64,000 nt of DNA from Ustilago trichophora (GCA_900323505.1 OOIN01000002.1:62001-126000); one strand, 5' to 3'. Numbered from the stretch's first letter, positions 30,405 to 40,791 are shown. Notes: generated by a model not told the origin, from the sequence alone. Translations and numbers: made by a program.

Positions 30405-31484
30405 CTAGTTGTGGGGATTTGGAGTGCGCGGGCCTGGGCTCAACAGCAGATGACCGTGAGACTTGAGCAAGACCTTGTCTCCAGGGCCAGGAGCAGGCTG
30501 CTTATAGGTGGGATCGTTGCCGTAGATACCGACAAACATGTCGTTCCCAGCCGCCTTCTGGCAAGCGTCGTGCTGGAAGGGCATAGCAGAAACATCGTGC
30601 TGAGCGCAGGCGTGATAACCCGACTGCTGGCCCAAATCGTAGTATACGGGGCTGAAAACAGGATCGATCGTGGGTCCCGAGGGCGCGATAGCCTTGAACG
30701 ACTTGTAATTGGTCATGGACAGCGGAGTACACTGTACGGTGCTGTAGAGCTGCCTCTTGACCGAATTTTTATCCTTGGGGTCCGGTTTGCAGTCGTCTGT
30801 GGTGTATAGTTCGAGGACTCCTCCGCCTCCCCAAGAAGCGCCTTCTAGACACACGGCGGATGTGGCTCTAGATTGAATGGCAAATGAGCGTCTTCGCTTG
30901 TTGCACTGATAGCCGCTGTTCTTCAGGGGAATGTTAAAGGGGTTCCACACATAACCGCCTTGGTTCAGGCTGGTCTCCGCCCTGACGGACCATATGCCGA
31001 CTTTGCTGACGTCCAAGTTGGGCAAGGTAACACACGACTTGCTCTGGAAGACCCTATAGGTATCAGCGGCAGACATCCATGCCATATTCTGCACGACCGT
31101 GTCCGACTCGGCCTCCCTGGCAAAACCTAGCCCAAATCCAGGAACCGCGCCGACCACGCGCAGCGAACCAAAGGGCTTCTTCAGCGATCTCGCCAAAGCG
31201 CCATCCCACACCATGTGAGTGTTGCCCTTAATCATTGCATTCGGATCGGATTTGAACAGATCAAGAGGCTTGCGGCATTCGGCATCTTCAAAGTAGGATA
31301 CTTGGAGCATGGTACATTCCGGCTTCTTGGCATAGTCGGTCCAGCATTCACTGCCGTCAGAAGCAGCTTGGCGCGTGTCGAGGGATATCGCTGAGTGTTG
31401 GATGTTCGCGAGGGCGCCCAGAGGCACAGAGGCCATGACGACGAGCAGGGTCGACAGTAGAGCTGATCGAGTAGCACCAAGCAT
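30405..31484 (-). CDS. Secreted protein of unknown function, cysteine-containing
   Basis: 359 residues from the ATG at 31482-31484; upstream codons in frame have no ATG. The N-terminus MLGATRSALLSTLLVVMASVPLGALA is a clear signal peptide, and no later transmembrane segment is seen. The mature part holds ten cysteines, spaced as pairs early (ECW...ECT...ECRK) and late (VCLE, DDCK, VQCT, HACA, DACQ), suggesting disulfides in the wall or apoplast. A KRRRSF segment lies mid-protein. No domain is recognised. Long secreted proteins of this kind are common in plant-associated smuts and some act as effectors, but nothing here shows that role. Lies 552 bp upstream of the dehydroquinase on the same strand. 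Confidence 0.7.
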   Translation of the reverse strand: MLGATRSALLSTLLVVMASVPLGALANIQHSAISLDTRQAASDGSECWTDYAKKPECTMLQVSYFEDAECRKPLDLFKSDPNAMIKGNTHMVWDGALARSLKKPFGSLRVVGAVPGFGLGFAREAESDTVVQNMAWMSAADTYRVFQSKSCVTLPNLDVSKVGIWSVRAETSLNQGGYVWNPFNIPLKNSGYQCNKRRRSFAIQSRATSAVCLEGASWGGGGVLELYTTDDCKPDPKDKNSVKRQLYSTVQCTPLSMTNYKSFKAIAPSGPTIDPVFSPVYYDLGQQSGYHACAQHDVSAMPFQHDACQKAAGNDMFVGIYGNDPTYKQPAPGPGDKVLLKSHGHLLLSPGPRTPNPHN

Positions 31485-31907
31485 GTTGATGAGACAGAGG
31501 TCGGTCTTGCGTTTGGGGTAAGTTGGGTGAGGAGAATATTCTGGTCTTATATGCGATTTCAAAGCCTGCCCAAGTTTGCTGAGGCCAAGCTTGGACGGGT
31601 CTGCGATCTCCCAGCCCCATTCTGTGCCACCCTGCGGGCGATGAGTAGAAGTGCATAGTGCCGCCGAGCCATCACCAGATTCTCGGCGGCGTTGGGGACG
31701 GCATCGTGAAACCTCACCTTCATCTGTTGTTCAGCCCACCCACTGTCAGCAAATTTCCACATTGGACAACCTCAGGCACGCGATCCGATCAGACCTCACC
31801 TCATCACTTCCCACCGCCAGCACTAACCATCAGGCGATTCCGAAAAAAAAAATTGTGATCAAATGCATTGACTGGCACAAACTGTTCGCCTTGGGACTGA
31901 AGCCCAC
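31485..31907. other. Promoter of the secreted-protein gene
   Basis: 423 bp, no gene seen. Contains an A9 run near 31844-31852. Confidence 0.4.
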
Positions 31908-33533
31908 CTAGTCTACTTTGCGGTGATTTGCAGCAGGCCCTTTTGGTGGGGGATCAAGGGGACCTTTGGCAGCCGCTGAGACTCTTGAATACATGTTCTG
32001 ACCAGCACTGCTGTTGGTTCCTGTTGCAGTCCCGACCGTAGCAGGCAAGCCACCACCACCCAATTTCATCTGTTGGTATGCGTCTCCCGAGCCTACACCA
32101 CCACCAATTGCCGCATCGTGAGATGATCCAGGGCCTACAGCTGCTCCGCCACCGCCATACGCTTGCCAAGGTGAAGGCGAATTGCGCCCCGAGTTGAGAT
32201 TGCTACGAATGCCATTATTGAAGATGCCGCCCACCATCTCTGCTGCCCTTTTTCCTCCAGTGCCAAATCCACCAAAGCCACCGTTGACAGAAAAGCCGCC
32301 CGCGCTTGAAAGTTCGCCTGTCCGACCGTACATGGTTGCGTTACGCTCGAAAGCCTGTGCTGAAGGCGCTAGCGGTGCGTCAGCAAGCGAAGGCAACAGC
32401 CGCATTGCGAGACGCTGCAGCTTGATCGTGGGCCAAAACACAGGCAAACGCGAAGGAATGAGTCGATGAAGTGGTCCGCTGGCGTAATCAGACCCACTCG
32501 ACACACCAAATCCATTTGACGACAATGAAGCCGCGAGCGCGCCGGATGCCGAGATTCGAGGCTGGGGATCGGCGAGCATCGCAAGCACCGTGCAGAAGGG
32601 AAAGACGAGCATGAAAAGCATCAAGTTGAGCAATCCGCTCGGGTGGAAGAAAGACACGGCGGTGGATGGCAGCCCGAAGGCAACAAAGTACGTCCAGCGC
32701 TCCTCGCAGTAACGCATCCTGCGGTCGAGCGACCATCCTCTCGAGATCCAAGCTTGCTCAAAGCAGTAGTACCCATCGACAAGGCACATGAAGAGGAAGG
32801 ACAATAGTCGGCCCAAGTAGGGTATACGACCAAGGAGGATGTAAAAGACGGTATAGTTGAGGATGAGGACCAGTCGGTAGCTCTCCTGTAGCAGGCGGCG
32901 AGATGTGCCTGGAGGAAGCGAAGGGTTGGAGAGTGTCAGGCGTCGGACGTGACCGTGTCTGAGTTTGTATGCAGCTTGAGCGATGTCGGAGGTCCACGAC
33001 GAAGCAAGCAGGTAACTTCCGCCGATGAGGGGGTAGAGCCAGAATACGTTGCCAAGACCGCCGATGATCGAGCCGGACTGAGGAATCTCCTGGACAGATT
33101 TGACGGGCGGCTGCCCAAAGAGCACTTTGGGAAAGAAGGCCAACTCAAAGAAGAAGACAATGGCAGAAATGGTTCCGCTGAGTAGCAAACCCTTGAGGAC
33201 GCCATTGCGAATCTCGCTTGAACTCGAGATGAGTTTCAACGCTTCGGGCCATCGATTCGCGTCCCACCAGCCTGCTCTTGCCCAGTTGAGATAGCATCGC
33301 AAGCTTTTGAGGAAAGAGAGACGCGGGATGTGCTCTACAGGGCCTTTTGCAGACCAAGATGTGGGAAGAGCACTTGTGCCCAGAGGCCATGGCAGACCAG
33401 CGTCGTACAGCTCGTCGACCCTTCCTCCACTGGCGCCTTCAATGTCGAGATCTACATCCGAGACAGACATTGCATTGGGTCGATGATAGAAGGTGCTCGA
33501 CGTGACGCGACTATTGGCCGGGACGCCGAGCAT
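31908..33533 (-). CDS. EI24-family ER membrane protein
   Basis: 541-residue multi-pass protein. Hydrophobic segments lie around residues 112-140, 155-180, 220-262 and 290-325. The segment ERWTYFVAFGLPSTAVSFFHPSGLLNLMLFMLVFPFCTVLAMLA fits the EI24/PIG8 signature (W.YF..FGLP......s.l.....f.lvFP..t.lA..A); EI24 proteins sit in the ER and take part in autophagy and stress responses in animals, with little known for fungi. The N-terminus is acidic and soluble; the C-terminal 170 residues are Gly/Ser/Asn-rich and disordered (NGGFGGFGTGGKRAAE, YGGGGAAVGPG). First ATG used; a second at residue 22 (MSVSDVDLDIEG) is possible. Confidence 0.7.
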   Translation of the reverse strand: MLGVPANSRVTSSTFYHRPNAMSVSDVDLDIEGASGGRVDELYDAGLPWPLGTSALPTSWSAKGPVEHIPRLSFLKSLRCYLNWARAGWWDANRWPEALKLISSSSEIRNGVLKGLLLSGTISAIVFFFELAFFPKVLFGQPPVKSVQEIPQSGSIIGGLGNVFWLYPLIGGSYLLASSWTSDIAQAAYKLRHGHVRRLTLSNPSLPPGTSRRLLQESYRLVLILNYTVFYILLGRIPYLGRLLSFLFMCLVDGYYCFEQAWISRGWSLDRRMRYCEERWTYFVAFGLPSTAVSFFHPSGLLNLMLFMLVFPFCTVLAMLADPQPRISASGALAASLSSNGFGVSSGSDYASGPLHRLIPSRLPVFWPTIKLQRLAMRLLPSLADAPLAPSAQAFERNATMYGRTGELSSAGGFSVNGGFGGFGTGGKRAAEMVGGIFNNGIRSNLNSGRNSPSPWQAYGGGGAAVGPGSSHDAAIGGGVGSGDAYQQMKLGGGGLPATVGTATGTNSSAGQNMYSRVSAAAKGPLDPPPKGPAANHRKVD

Positions 33534-33937
33534 CGTTGCGGAATGCGCTGCTCTATGCAGGAACGGTAGTATCCTCTATGATGAATCCTGAACGCTCTTG
33601 TGTTGCATGTGCTGCCATACTCGAGCAGGTCGCAATCGTCCTCTAAATCTAGTGGCGCGGATAGGCTCTCGTTCGTTTGAGTCTATTCTTCCTATCGCTG
33701 CGTGATGGTGGTGATGTCAAAAGGTTGAAGGGCTTGTATTGTGCTTGAGCCCTTGAAAGGGAAAGTTCCAAGGATAGGCTTGTGCACACCCCGACGCTGT
33801 ATCCTCTTCTTGGCTGGCACGCATGAAATCCTCCACCTCATTCTCCGTGTTCCGAGTTTCAAATGCTTCTGTCAAAACAAAGGTTTGAACTAGGTTGTTG
33901 ATACATTGCGACAATCATGACGTTTCGAGATATCCTA
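33534..33937. other. Intergenic region upstream of EI24-like gene and tRNA
   Basis: 404 bp, the promoter of the EI24-like gene on the left and the tRNA 5' flank on the right. No feature recognised. Confidence 0.4.
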
Positions 33938-34043
33938 TCCCGGCTAGCTCAGTCGGTAGAGCGTCAGACTCTTATATACAAGGGTTTCCGAGTTTGTCTC
34001 GGATGTTATCTGAATGTCGTGGGTTCGAGCCCCACGTTGGGAG
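33938..34043 (+). tRNA. tRNA-Lys (anticodon CUU) with a 33-nt intron
   Basis: Folds as a full cloverleaf. Acceptor TCCCGGC (33938-33944) pairs with GTTGGGA (34036-34042), discriminator G34043. D-stem GCTC/GAGC (33947-33950, 33959-33962). Anticodon stem TCAGA (33964-33968) pairs with TCTGA (34009-34013); anticodon CTT is 33971-33973. The intron 33975-34007 sits one base 3' of the anticodon, the usual place for nuclear tRNA introns. T-arm GTGGG-TTCGAGC-CCCAC is 34019-34035. The A and B boxes are intact. Confidence 0.96.
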
Positions 34044-34049
34044 GAAATC

Positions 34050-34055
34050 TTTTTT
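34050..34055 (+). terminator. RNA polymerase III terminator
   Basis: T6 run seven bases after the tRNA 3' end, followed by another T6 at 34060-34065. Confidence 0.8.
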
Positions 34056-34078
34056 ACAATTTTTTGCACCCCTCTTTT

Positions 34079-34408
34079 ACACCTTTTTCCATTCATAACC
34101 GATAGACTTCAAAATTGTTGGAGACAGTTGACCAACAGCTCACGTGCTCTTCAACAGACCTGACCAACAGCCTTGCACTAGTTTGAAGAAATCAGAGTTG
34201 AGGCTCATGACGGCGGGGATCCTACTTCACTGATCCCTGCAGGATCTCACGAACAACACGCCCAGCTATTGGTCTTGAAAGGGGGGTCTGTTGGTCATTG
34301 CAGCAGGGCTGTTGAAGAGCACGTGAGCTGTTGGTCAACTGTCTCCAACAAGCTGCGATTTTACCGAATAAAGGCGTGACTCTATCGGTCTTGATTGGAA
34401 AAAGGTGT
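34079..34408. repeat. Foldback (inverted-repeat) element, MITE-like
   Basis: Two nested inverted repeats. Inner arms: 34115-34157 and 34309-34351 are exact reverse complements over 43 bp, including a CACGTG core and the unit TGACCAACAG. Outer arms: 34079-34106 and 34381-34408 match in 25 of 28 positions when one is reverse-complemented (ACACCTTTTTCC... ACCGATAGA). The unit GACCAACAG recurs once more inside each arm. The 151-bp centre has no ORF. No clear target-site duplication flanks it. It begins 36 bp after the tRNA-Lys gene. It may be a small non-autonomous transposon or a long hairpin transcript; no transposase is present. Confidence 0.8.
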
Positions 34409-34647
34409 ATCTTGACGATTTCCATTTAATTTTTGCTGTATCTTCAAATTGGTTAAACGTACTGTACAGTATAACCACGATCGTCTCGTCTCTAGCTCGC
34501 CGCTGAAAGCATTGGATCTATCCATATTCGACTAGTCCAGCAAAGAAATGTTACGTGAAGGCAAGTAAGGCGCCTTTCACAACAATGATCGTAAGTATCG
34601 CAACGTGTCCAACTTTCATATCGGTGATTCTGATGACTGCCTCCCAG

Positions 34648-34673
34648 CACACACACACACACACACACACACA
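34648..34673 (+). repeat. (CA)13 microsatellite
   Basis: Perfect CA dinucleotide repeat ending in ATGTATC. Confidence 0.95.
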
Positions 34674-35962
34674 TGTATCTGAACTCAATCGGAACGGGAG
34701 AGTCCTGTCACCTTCATCTCGATTTCGCTACATGGAATGCCTGACCGAAAGGCCAATCGAGAAGAGGCTTGCAGAATTAGAACTTGACCGGCGAGTTCTT
34801 CCGATTTGTTCAAGCAATGTCCTGTGACCATGCTCCCGAACGGCAAACAAAAAATCATGCAAAAATTGTGGACGCGCCGAATAATGTCCTTCCGCGCATG
34901 ACCCTCGTTTTAAGCGATAGCTAAGCTACAGTACACATCTCTCGCTCCTGCTCTGTTCCACGCTGATTACTTTGAAGCCATTCGTGGAGATAGGTTGGAA
35001 TACATGTTGCTATCTTACGATGAGTGGCAGACGACATAGATAGGAGAAGGGGGAGACAACGCTCTCTGTTGAACAAGGTTACACTTCACACCGACGACGA
35101 CCCAACCTCTGCAGCCTTGATGGAGAGATACGATTTCGAAGGAGAGGGGCCAGGAATTGAGTGTGCAAGCAAGGAAAAAAATTCTCCGCCGCAGAGGACG
35201 TGCGCGAATCTTCGGCCAATTTTGGGCACAGCGACGCTGATCAGCAGGGCCTGCAGTGCTTGGCGTCCCAGAAGCAGAAGAAGCAGCGACAGCGCGTTTC
35301 CGTCTCCCGCCACAGAACCCCCGTTTCGGCAAAGCCGCCGCCAGCCCGTCAAATCGCTCCTTTCTGTTTCTGTGTCTTAAGGAAAGACTTCGGCTTTTCC
35401 GAACAAGGGACTCTTATCGGAAGCTCTGAGACGTAAGCATCGAGTTTGAATTTTGTCGGCACCGGGCTTTGGCTTTGCTGCTCAGGGGCCACCGGACCGC
35501 GATATTGGAAGAGCGAGAGAAAGGCGATGCAGAGCTCACACGCCGCCGATTCGTTAGGACAATTTTGGTTTCGATTTTGACATTTGCCGCCGACTCCGAT
35601 TTATGAGATCACTTTTTTTCTTCACAAGCGAGCCGTCCCTCTAAAAAACTTTTATCTCGTTTTCTCTCTGTTCATGCAGACAACGTCACCGGCCAAAAGT
35701 GGGTACGCAGCCTTACAGAAGCAGTGCATCCCTGCCCCTCCCTTCCATTCCCACAAATATCGCTCGAAACAGGATGAAAATCAATAGGCCTTGTGACCTT
35801 GCGTCTCGTTGATGATCTGAGACTTCGTTGAAAAGGCAACTGCTGAATTGTCATCTCGGAAGTCTCCGATCAGGTACAGTTTGAAAGCGGGATGCAAAGC
35901 CGATCATCATTTCGGAAGGATCCGAAATACATAGAGTTGGTGGATCTTTGTGTGCGCCAATA

Positions 35963-35967
<5 letters not shown>

Positions 35968-35993
<26 letters not shown>
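35968..35993 (+). repeat. (GCA)n trinucleotide repeat
   Basis: About eight and a half perfect GCA units in non-coding DNA. Frames reading it as poly-Gln or poly-Ala have no other support as genes. Confidence 0.9.
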
Positions 35994-37500
35994 CGCCCTT
36001 GCTCAAGCCAAATTGGTCTTGTCCCGCTGCAGGCAAAAGAATCAAAAAGCGACCAGTCAGAAGACACTGCGGCCGCATTGTTGGAAAATTGTTGAGCTCG
36101 AATTGGACTGTGATTGGTGTCTGGCTTGGAATGGCCTCGGATACATCGAAACTTTGGCATCGTCTCATGACCACGCTTTGGTCATACACCTCAGAATTCG
36201 ATGCTCCCACTCGCTCGCACATTTTTTTTCCAACAGGTTCGACTGCCCACTTGCCCCTACTCATTGTCTTGCTGGCCTCTTCATCCAAGTCGACGGCCGT
36301 TCCGCCGCTTTTGGTGCATCCCATCCACCCAATGAGCCTTTTTGCCCACTTTTATCGGCCTGACTCCCCACCATACCGAGATAAGTGCAAGACCAACGAT
36401 TGGTGGATTGCGAGATGATAGGCCAACAAGGAGGGAGCTTGAGCTTGATTGGCTTTGCAAAGCCTTTGTTCGGTGTTGGTCGCTCTTAGCGGGCCACAGC
36501 TGGCTGGCTGGTGGTTGCGACTCTCGATGATGAGGTGGGATAAAATGAATAAAAAATAAATAAACAAAGCAAGGCTCGCTTCAGTCGCTTCAGCCTTCTG
36601 ACTTTGAAAAATTTAGTGCGCAAGTTGAGCTGCATGCCGGAATGTTACCTGTTACCTGTTGAATAGAGCCGACGCTCGGGTGATTTTCGAAAGAGAGCTA
36701 GAAACTATTGCCGGCGCTTGGTGTCAGAGTGTCAAAGAAGTTGTCGTCAAAAGACTGTTTTGCCGTTTGCCGTCAGCGGCGCTGGTTCGGATTCACTCTC
36801 TGTGTGTCTCTCTGCTGTGCCGTATTGCTCGCGGCGGTCGCATGAATCGTCTTGACAGGCCCTGTGACCGAGCAGTCCATCCTATCGCTACTATCTCCAG
36901 AAGTGAACACGAGTGGGGAAAAGCGAGAGTCGTATGCTGCTAATTAGCCCACACAAGAAAAGCCGATGATAGCATGTGGGCATAAAGTGGATAAGCGGGT
37001 TGCCATCGCATTGTATCGCATCGCGTTGCAAGGTTGCAATGGGTCGAGAGGGCGCAACAGTATCCCACCCACACAATATCGTACCGTATAACTTCCAAGT
37101 CGTGTGAGAGGCAACAACGCTCGAGCGCCGTGTGGCAACGATAAGGTCCCAACATCGCATGGCTTAGTTAGTCGGCGTATAGTGCAGACAGGGGTTCGGT
37201 TTTAGTCACATCTCTTAGCTTGTCCGCGCACGCCGCTCTTCTCCTTTGCCTCTCCACAGCTAAAAAAAAAGTGTCTCGTCATTGGTCCTCTCCTCTTTTC
37301 TTCATCTGCATTTGCGTCGTCCTCAAATCTACTCTTTGTCTCTCTGTCCTCTTGACCATCACCTTCCGTTTCGCCACATCTTGTCCTCTCCACTTTGCTT
37401 CTTCCCCGCAGCGTCAGGGTCCACCTTTGCTACCTTCGCCTCTGTCGAACAAGACTAGCTCACGAACAGGGTTAACAAGCAGCATCTGTCCTACTTCACA

Positions 37501-39006
37501 ATGGCTTCGACTGGCCACCAATCTCCTGTCGGTGACCGATCCAGCGGATCGGTCTCGCCAACACAAACCGTTGACGTCGAGAAAACTGGTGCTCAGGACT
37601 CGATCAAGCCTCAAGATGATGCTGCCAAGGAGACCTCAAGCCAGCCAATCTCCCAGACCATGTTCGGCGAGAAACGAGAGCAGTACCGTAGCGAAGAGGA
37701 CTACATGTACGAGCAGCAGAAGCGCTCCGAGGGTGACCACAAGTTCCACCGCCTCGGCTGGAAGAAGCTCACTATCTGCTTGATCGTCGAGGCTATCGCT
37801 CTTGGTGCCCTCTCAATCCCCTCGGCGTTCGCAACCCTCGGTATGGTTGCTGGTGTCATCGTCTGCATTGGTGTAGGTATCATTGCTATCTACACCAGTT
37901 ACATTGTCGGTCAGGTCAAGATCAAGTTCCCCCAGGTTTCGCATTATGCTGATGCCGGTCAGCTCATGATGGGTCGATTCGGTTACGAGCTGATTGGTGC
38001 CATGTTTGCACTTCAGTTGACGCTGCTGGTCGGTTCGCACTGCTTGACTGGCACCATCGCCTTTCTCAACCTCAGCAACGACGCCCTCTGCTCGGTCGTG
38101 TTTGGTGTTATCTCGGCCATCATCCTTTTCATCGTCGCTGTGCCTCCCACCTTCTCCGAGGTTGCCGTCTTGGGCTACATCGACTTTGCATCGATCATTA
38201 TTGCCATCGGTGTCACCATCATCGGCACAGGCATCAGGTCCAACAACGTTGTAGCAGCCACTAACCCGCAAGAGTGGTCTGCTTGGCCCAAGCCAGGCAC
38301 TACCTTCGCCGAGGCCTGGGTTGCTCTCACCAACATTGTCTTTGCTTACTCGTTCGCTGTCTGTCAATTCTCGTTCATGGACGAGATGCACACTCCTACC
38401 GATTATGTCAAGAGTATCTGGGCTCTCGGTATCATTGAGATTGTTATTTACACTCTTACTGGTGCTCTCATCTACGCCTTCGTCGGTACCGATGTCGCTT
38501 CACCTGCTCTGCTTTCCGCAGGTACTACGCTCTCCAAAGTCGCTTTCGGTATCGCTCTCCCTGTCATCTTCATCTCGGGTTCCATCAACACCACCGTTGT
38601 TGCACGATACGTTCACGGTCGAGTCTTCAAGAATTCGGTCATCCGATACGTCAACACTTTCATGGGCTGGACGACGTGGCTCGGCCTTGTTGCCTTCATC
38701 ACCGTCATTGCCTTTGTCATTGCCGAGGCGATTCCCTTCTTCTCGGAGCTGCTCGGTATCATGTCGGCCCTCTTCATCTCTGGTTTTACCTTCTACTTCC
38801 CCGCACTCATGTGGTTCTTGCTCATCAAGGAGGGCAAGTGGAACGCAACCCGCTGGAACACCATTCTCAGTGTCACCAATGCCGCCGTCTTCCTGCTGGG
38901 TCTGCTCATTCTCGGATGCGGAACCTACGCTTCTGTCAAAGGTATCTCAGACCAGTACAAGAACGGCACCGTACGAAGCTCGTTCACTTGCGCGCCCATC
39001 GGATAG
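37501..39006 (+). CDS. Amino acid permease, AAAP family (Mtr-like)
   Basis: Proton-coupled amino-acid transporter of 501 residues with a soluble ~95-residue N-terminus and about eleven membrane segments. The first, KLTICLIVEAIALGALSIPSAFATLGMVAGV, carries the LGALSIPSAF..LG.V.G signature of fungal neutral-aliphatic/aromatic amino-acid permeases such as Neurospora Mtr. Other marks: FAYSFAVCQFSFMDEM (conserved FAY.......F..EM), the segment ALIYAFVGTDVASPALLS and a C-terminal hydrophobic pair FTFYFPALMWFLLIKEGKW. First ATG, in CACAATGGC context, follows a pyrimidine-rich leader. Single exon. Exact substrates unknown. Confidence 0.9.
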   Translation: MASTGHQSPVGDRSSGSVSPTQTVDVEKTGAQDSIKPQDDAAKETSSQPISQTMFGEKREQYRSEEDYMYEQQKRSEGDHKFHRLGWKKLTICLIVEAIALGALSIPSAFATLGMVAGVIVCIGVGIIAIYTSYIVGQVKIKFPQVSHYADAGQLMMGRFGYELIGAMFALQLTLLVGSHCLTGTIAFLNLSNDALCSVVFGVISAIILFIVAVPPTFSEVAVLGYIDFASIIIAIGVTIIGTGIRSNNVVAATNPQEWSAWPKPGTTFAEAWVALTNIVFAYSFAVCQFSFMDEMHTPTDYVKSIWALGIIEIVIYTLTGALIYAFVGTDVASPALLSAGTTLSKVAFGIALPVIFISGSINTTVVARYVHGRVFKNSVIRYVNTFMGWTTWLGLVAFITVIAFVIAEAIPFFSELLGIMSALFISGFTFYFPALMWFLLIKEGKWNATRWNTILSVTNAAVFLLGLLILGCGTYASVKGISDQYKNGTVRSSFTCAPIG

Positions 39007-39205
39007 AAAGGGAGAAAGAGAAGTCAAAAATGATGCCTTCCCTCTCCAACCGGACGCAACCCCCCCCTTTCTCAAGTCGAACTTTTCATGTCCCGTCACG
39101 CCTAATGCTCCAATTGTAATTTGTACTCCTCCACCGCATACCTGTCCCGGGATTGTCCCACTAGAATCTACAAGAGTCAATCTTAGATTGTTATGACCTA
39201 GAAAG

Positions 39206-39242
<37 letters not shown>

Positions 39243-39576
39243 GGAAGCCGAGGAAAGAGGGAGTTGCGTGTGCCGAAAAGTGAAATCGAATGGGATCAAC
39301 AATCGGCAAATCCAGAACATAATCGGGCAGACCTCCACTCGAATTCTTCCGATGTCTTGGTCAGCGACAGGGCCGAAAGCGTTAACCTCTTTATGGTCGG
39401 TGGAAATCATCACAAGACACAACCATTCCCCTCTCCCTCCTTTTGTCTTCCCCGTTTCCCACATCGCTATAGTGGGCTAACAGCGGCCAAACTTTTGCGA
39501 TCGAGCACTAGCCATTCTTGGAAATACATCCCATAACAATTCGGTTCACATTTAGCATAAGAGGAAGAGAGCAAGA
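39007..39576. other. Intergenic region with AT/GT microsatellite
   Basis: 570 bp between the permease stop and the RCF1 start. Apart from the dinucleotide repeat at 39206-39242, nothing recognised. Confidence 0.5.
39206..39242 (+). repeat. Compound (AT)n(GT)n microsatellite
   Basis: About ten AT units followed by about nine GT units, 200 bp after the permease stop codon. Confidence 0.95.
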
Positions 39577-40530
39577 ATGTCGGGACTACCAAACGCAGAC
39601 CTAGCCCAGGAGCAGCAGCAGCCCGGTGATCCCGCCTCCTCCTCGTCTTTCAGCAACGGGCAGTATGGTGGAGATATGATCGGCTCCGAAATGCCAGAGG
39701 CTCCCAAGGATAAGTTCTTCCGAAAGATGCGCGAGCAGCCTCTGGTTCCTATTGGTACGTGTGTCCTGCTCACTTTGTCGTATGGTAGACCTCGGAAGTT
39801 GTTTGCTGACGACTACGACTTGCTCTACTTGATCTCTGCGAATCATGCGATGCTCCCTTATGCGATGCTGCTTTGATTGTCATTCAAATGATGTTCTACA
39901 ACCAACTCTTCCGCAACGTCACCATCGACGCGCAAACTCTTTCGCTCGCAACCTCTCCACGGTCTACTTGAAAACGCTTTCGGACCGTACGATGGATCGT
40001 ATTGCTTTGAAAAATCCCGTGCAATCTACATTCCAAATCAATTCCCAAACGCTTCGACCACAACAGGCTCCCTCCTCACATGCGGAGCGCTGATTGCCGC
40101 CTCCAACCACCTCCGCACAGGCAACAGAGATCAGTTCAACAAAGCCTTGCGATGGCGCGTTGGCTTCCAAGGTCTGACTGTGCTCGCCGCATTGGCTGGA
40201 TCATTTTACTACGGTCAGCAGTCTGCCGCTTCCATCCCTGCGCCGCCGGCTACACCTACCGACGCACCGTTGCAGCATGGCACAGTCACCACCTTGCCAG
40301 GTAGAGCACCAACACACTGGCAACAGACTAGGGCGGAAGAACGCGCAGCCAAGGACAAGACCGGATTCGAGGGCAGAGTCGGTCAAGCTCTCGACAGGGA
40401 GCTGAACGATGATAAACGGTTGGAGGAGGCTTTGTTGGGTAAGGAGGAGGTTGATCTGGAGGCTTTGAAGAAGTCAAAAGCCAACAGGGAGAGGCCGATC
40501 ATCGGGCAGGATGTCCGGAGACAGGTGTAA
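39577..40530 (+). CDS. RCF1: Respiratory supercomplex factor 1 (HIG1 domain)
   Basis: Inner-mitochondrial-membrane protein that helps assemble and stabilise complex III-IV supercomplexes. Exons 39577-39754 and 40067-40530 with a 312-nt intron (GTACGT...CAACAG), 213 residues. The join restores KMREQPLVPIGSLLTCGALIAASNHLRTGNRDQFNKALRWRVGFQGLTVLAALAGSFYYG, matching yeast Rcf1 (KKQPLVPIGCLLTTGA...RWRVGLQ...GSFIYG) with its two helices and the RWRVG motif between them. A charged C-terminal coiled region (RAEERAAKDK...EALKKSKANRE) follows, as in other fungal Rcf1. Acceptor choice is supported by frame and motif. The intron is three times longer than the others in the window. Confidence 0.93.
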
Positions 40531-40791
40531 GACATAATCATCCGGAATCTCGACCAGCAGTAAAAGATTCATCTAGCATCGGCGTTGCACTACACTTTGC
40601 AATCTCACACGCGTCACCATTCTCCATCTCACACCTTGCTTCCTTGGCGGCATGATCGACCTTTTCCTTCCCTTGTCTCTTCCAACCACAACCTTCGCAG
40701 CAGCAGCTCGCAGTGAGCACACTTTCACGCATAGGAAGGCTCCCGAGACAAACGGTCGTTAAGAGAAGAGGAAGTTAATATACAGGTATAT

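Larger units (their letters stand above)
34409..37500. other. Gene-free stretch, 3.1 kb
   Basis: No convincing ORF. Contains a GTACTGTACAGTAT palindrome (34459-34472), a (CA)13 microsatellite, a (GCA)n tract, a short direct repeat TTACCTG-TTACCTG near 36645-36660, and, next to the permease start, a pyrimidine-rich promoter (37240-37420). Confidence 0.5.

Noticed and set aside
35948..36418. Poly-Gln ORF over the GCA repeat
   Set aside because: Only the microsatellite makes it look like a protein; no further support, start or homologous motif.
39755..40066. C/D snoRNA inside the RCF1 intron (ATGATGT resembles a C box)
   Set aside because: No CTGA D box follows at a suitable distance and no terminal stem is visible.
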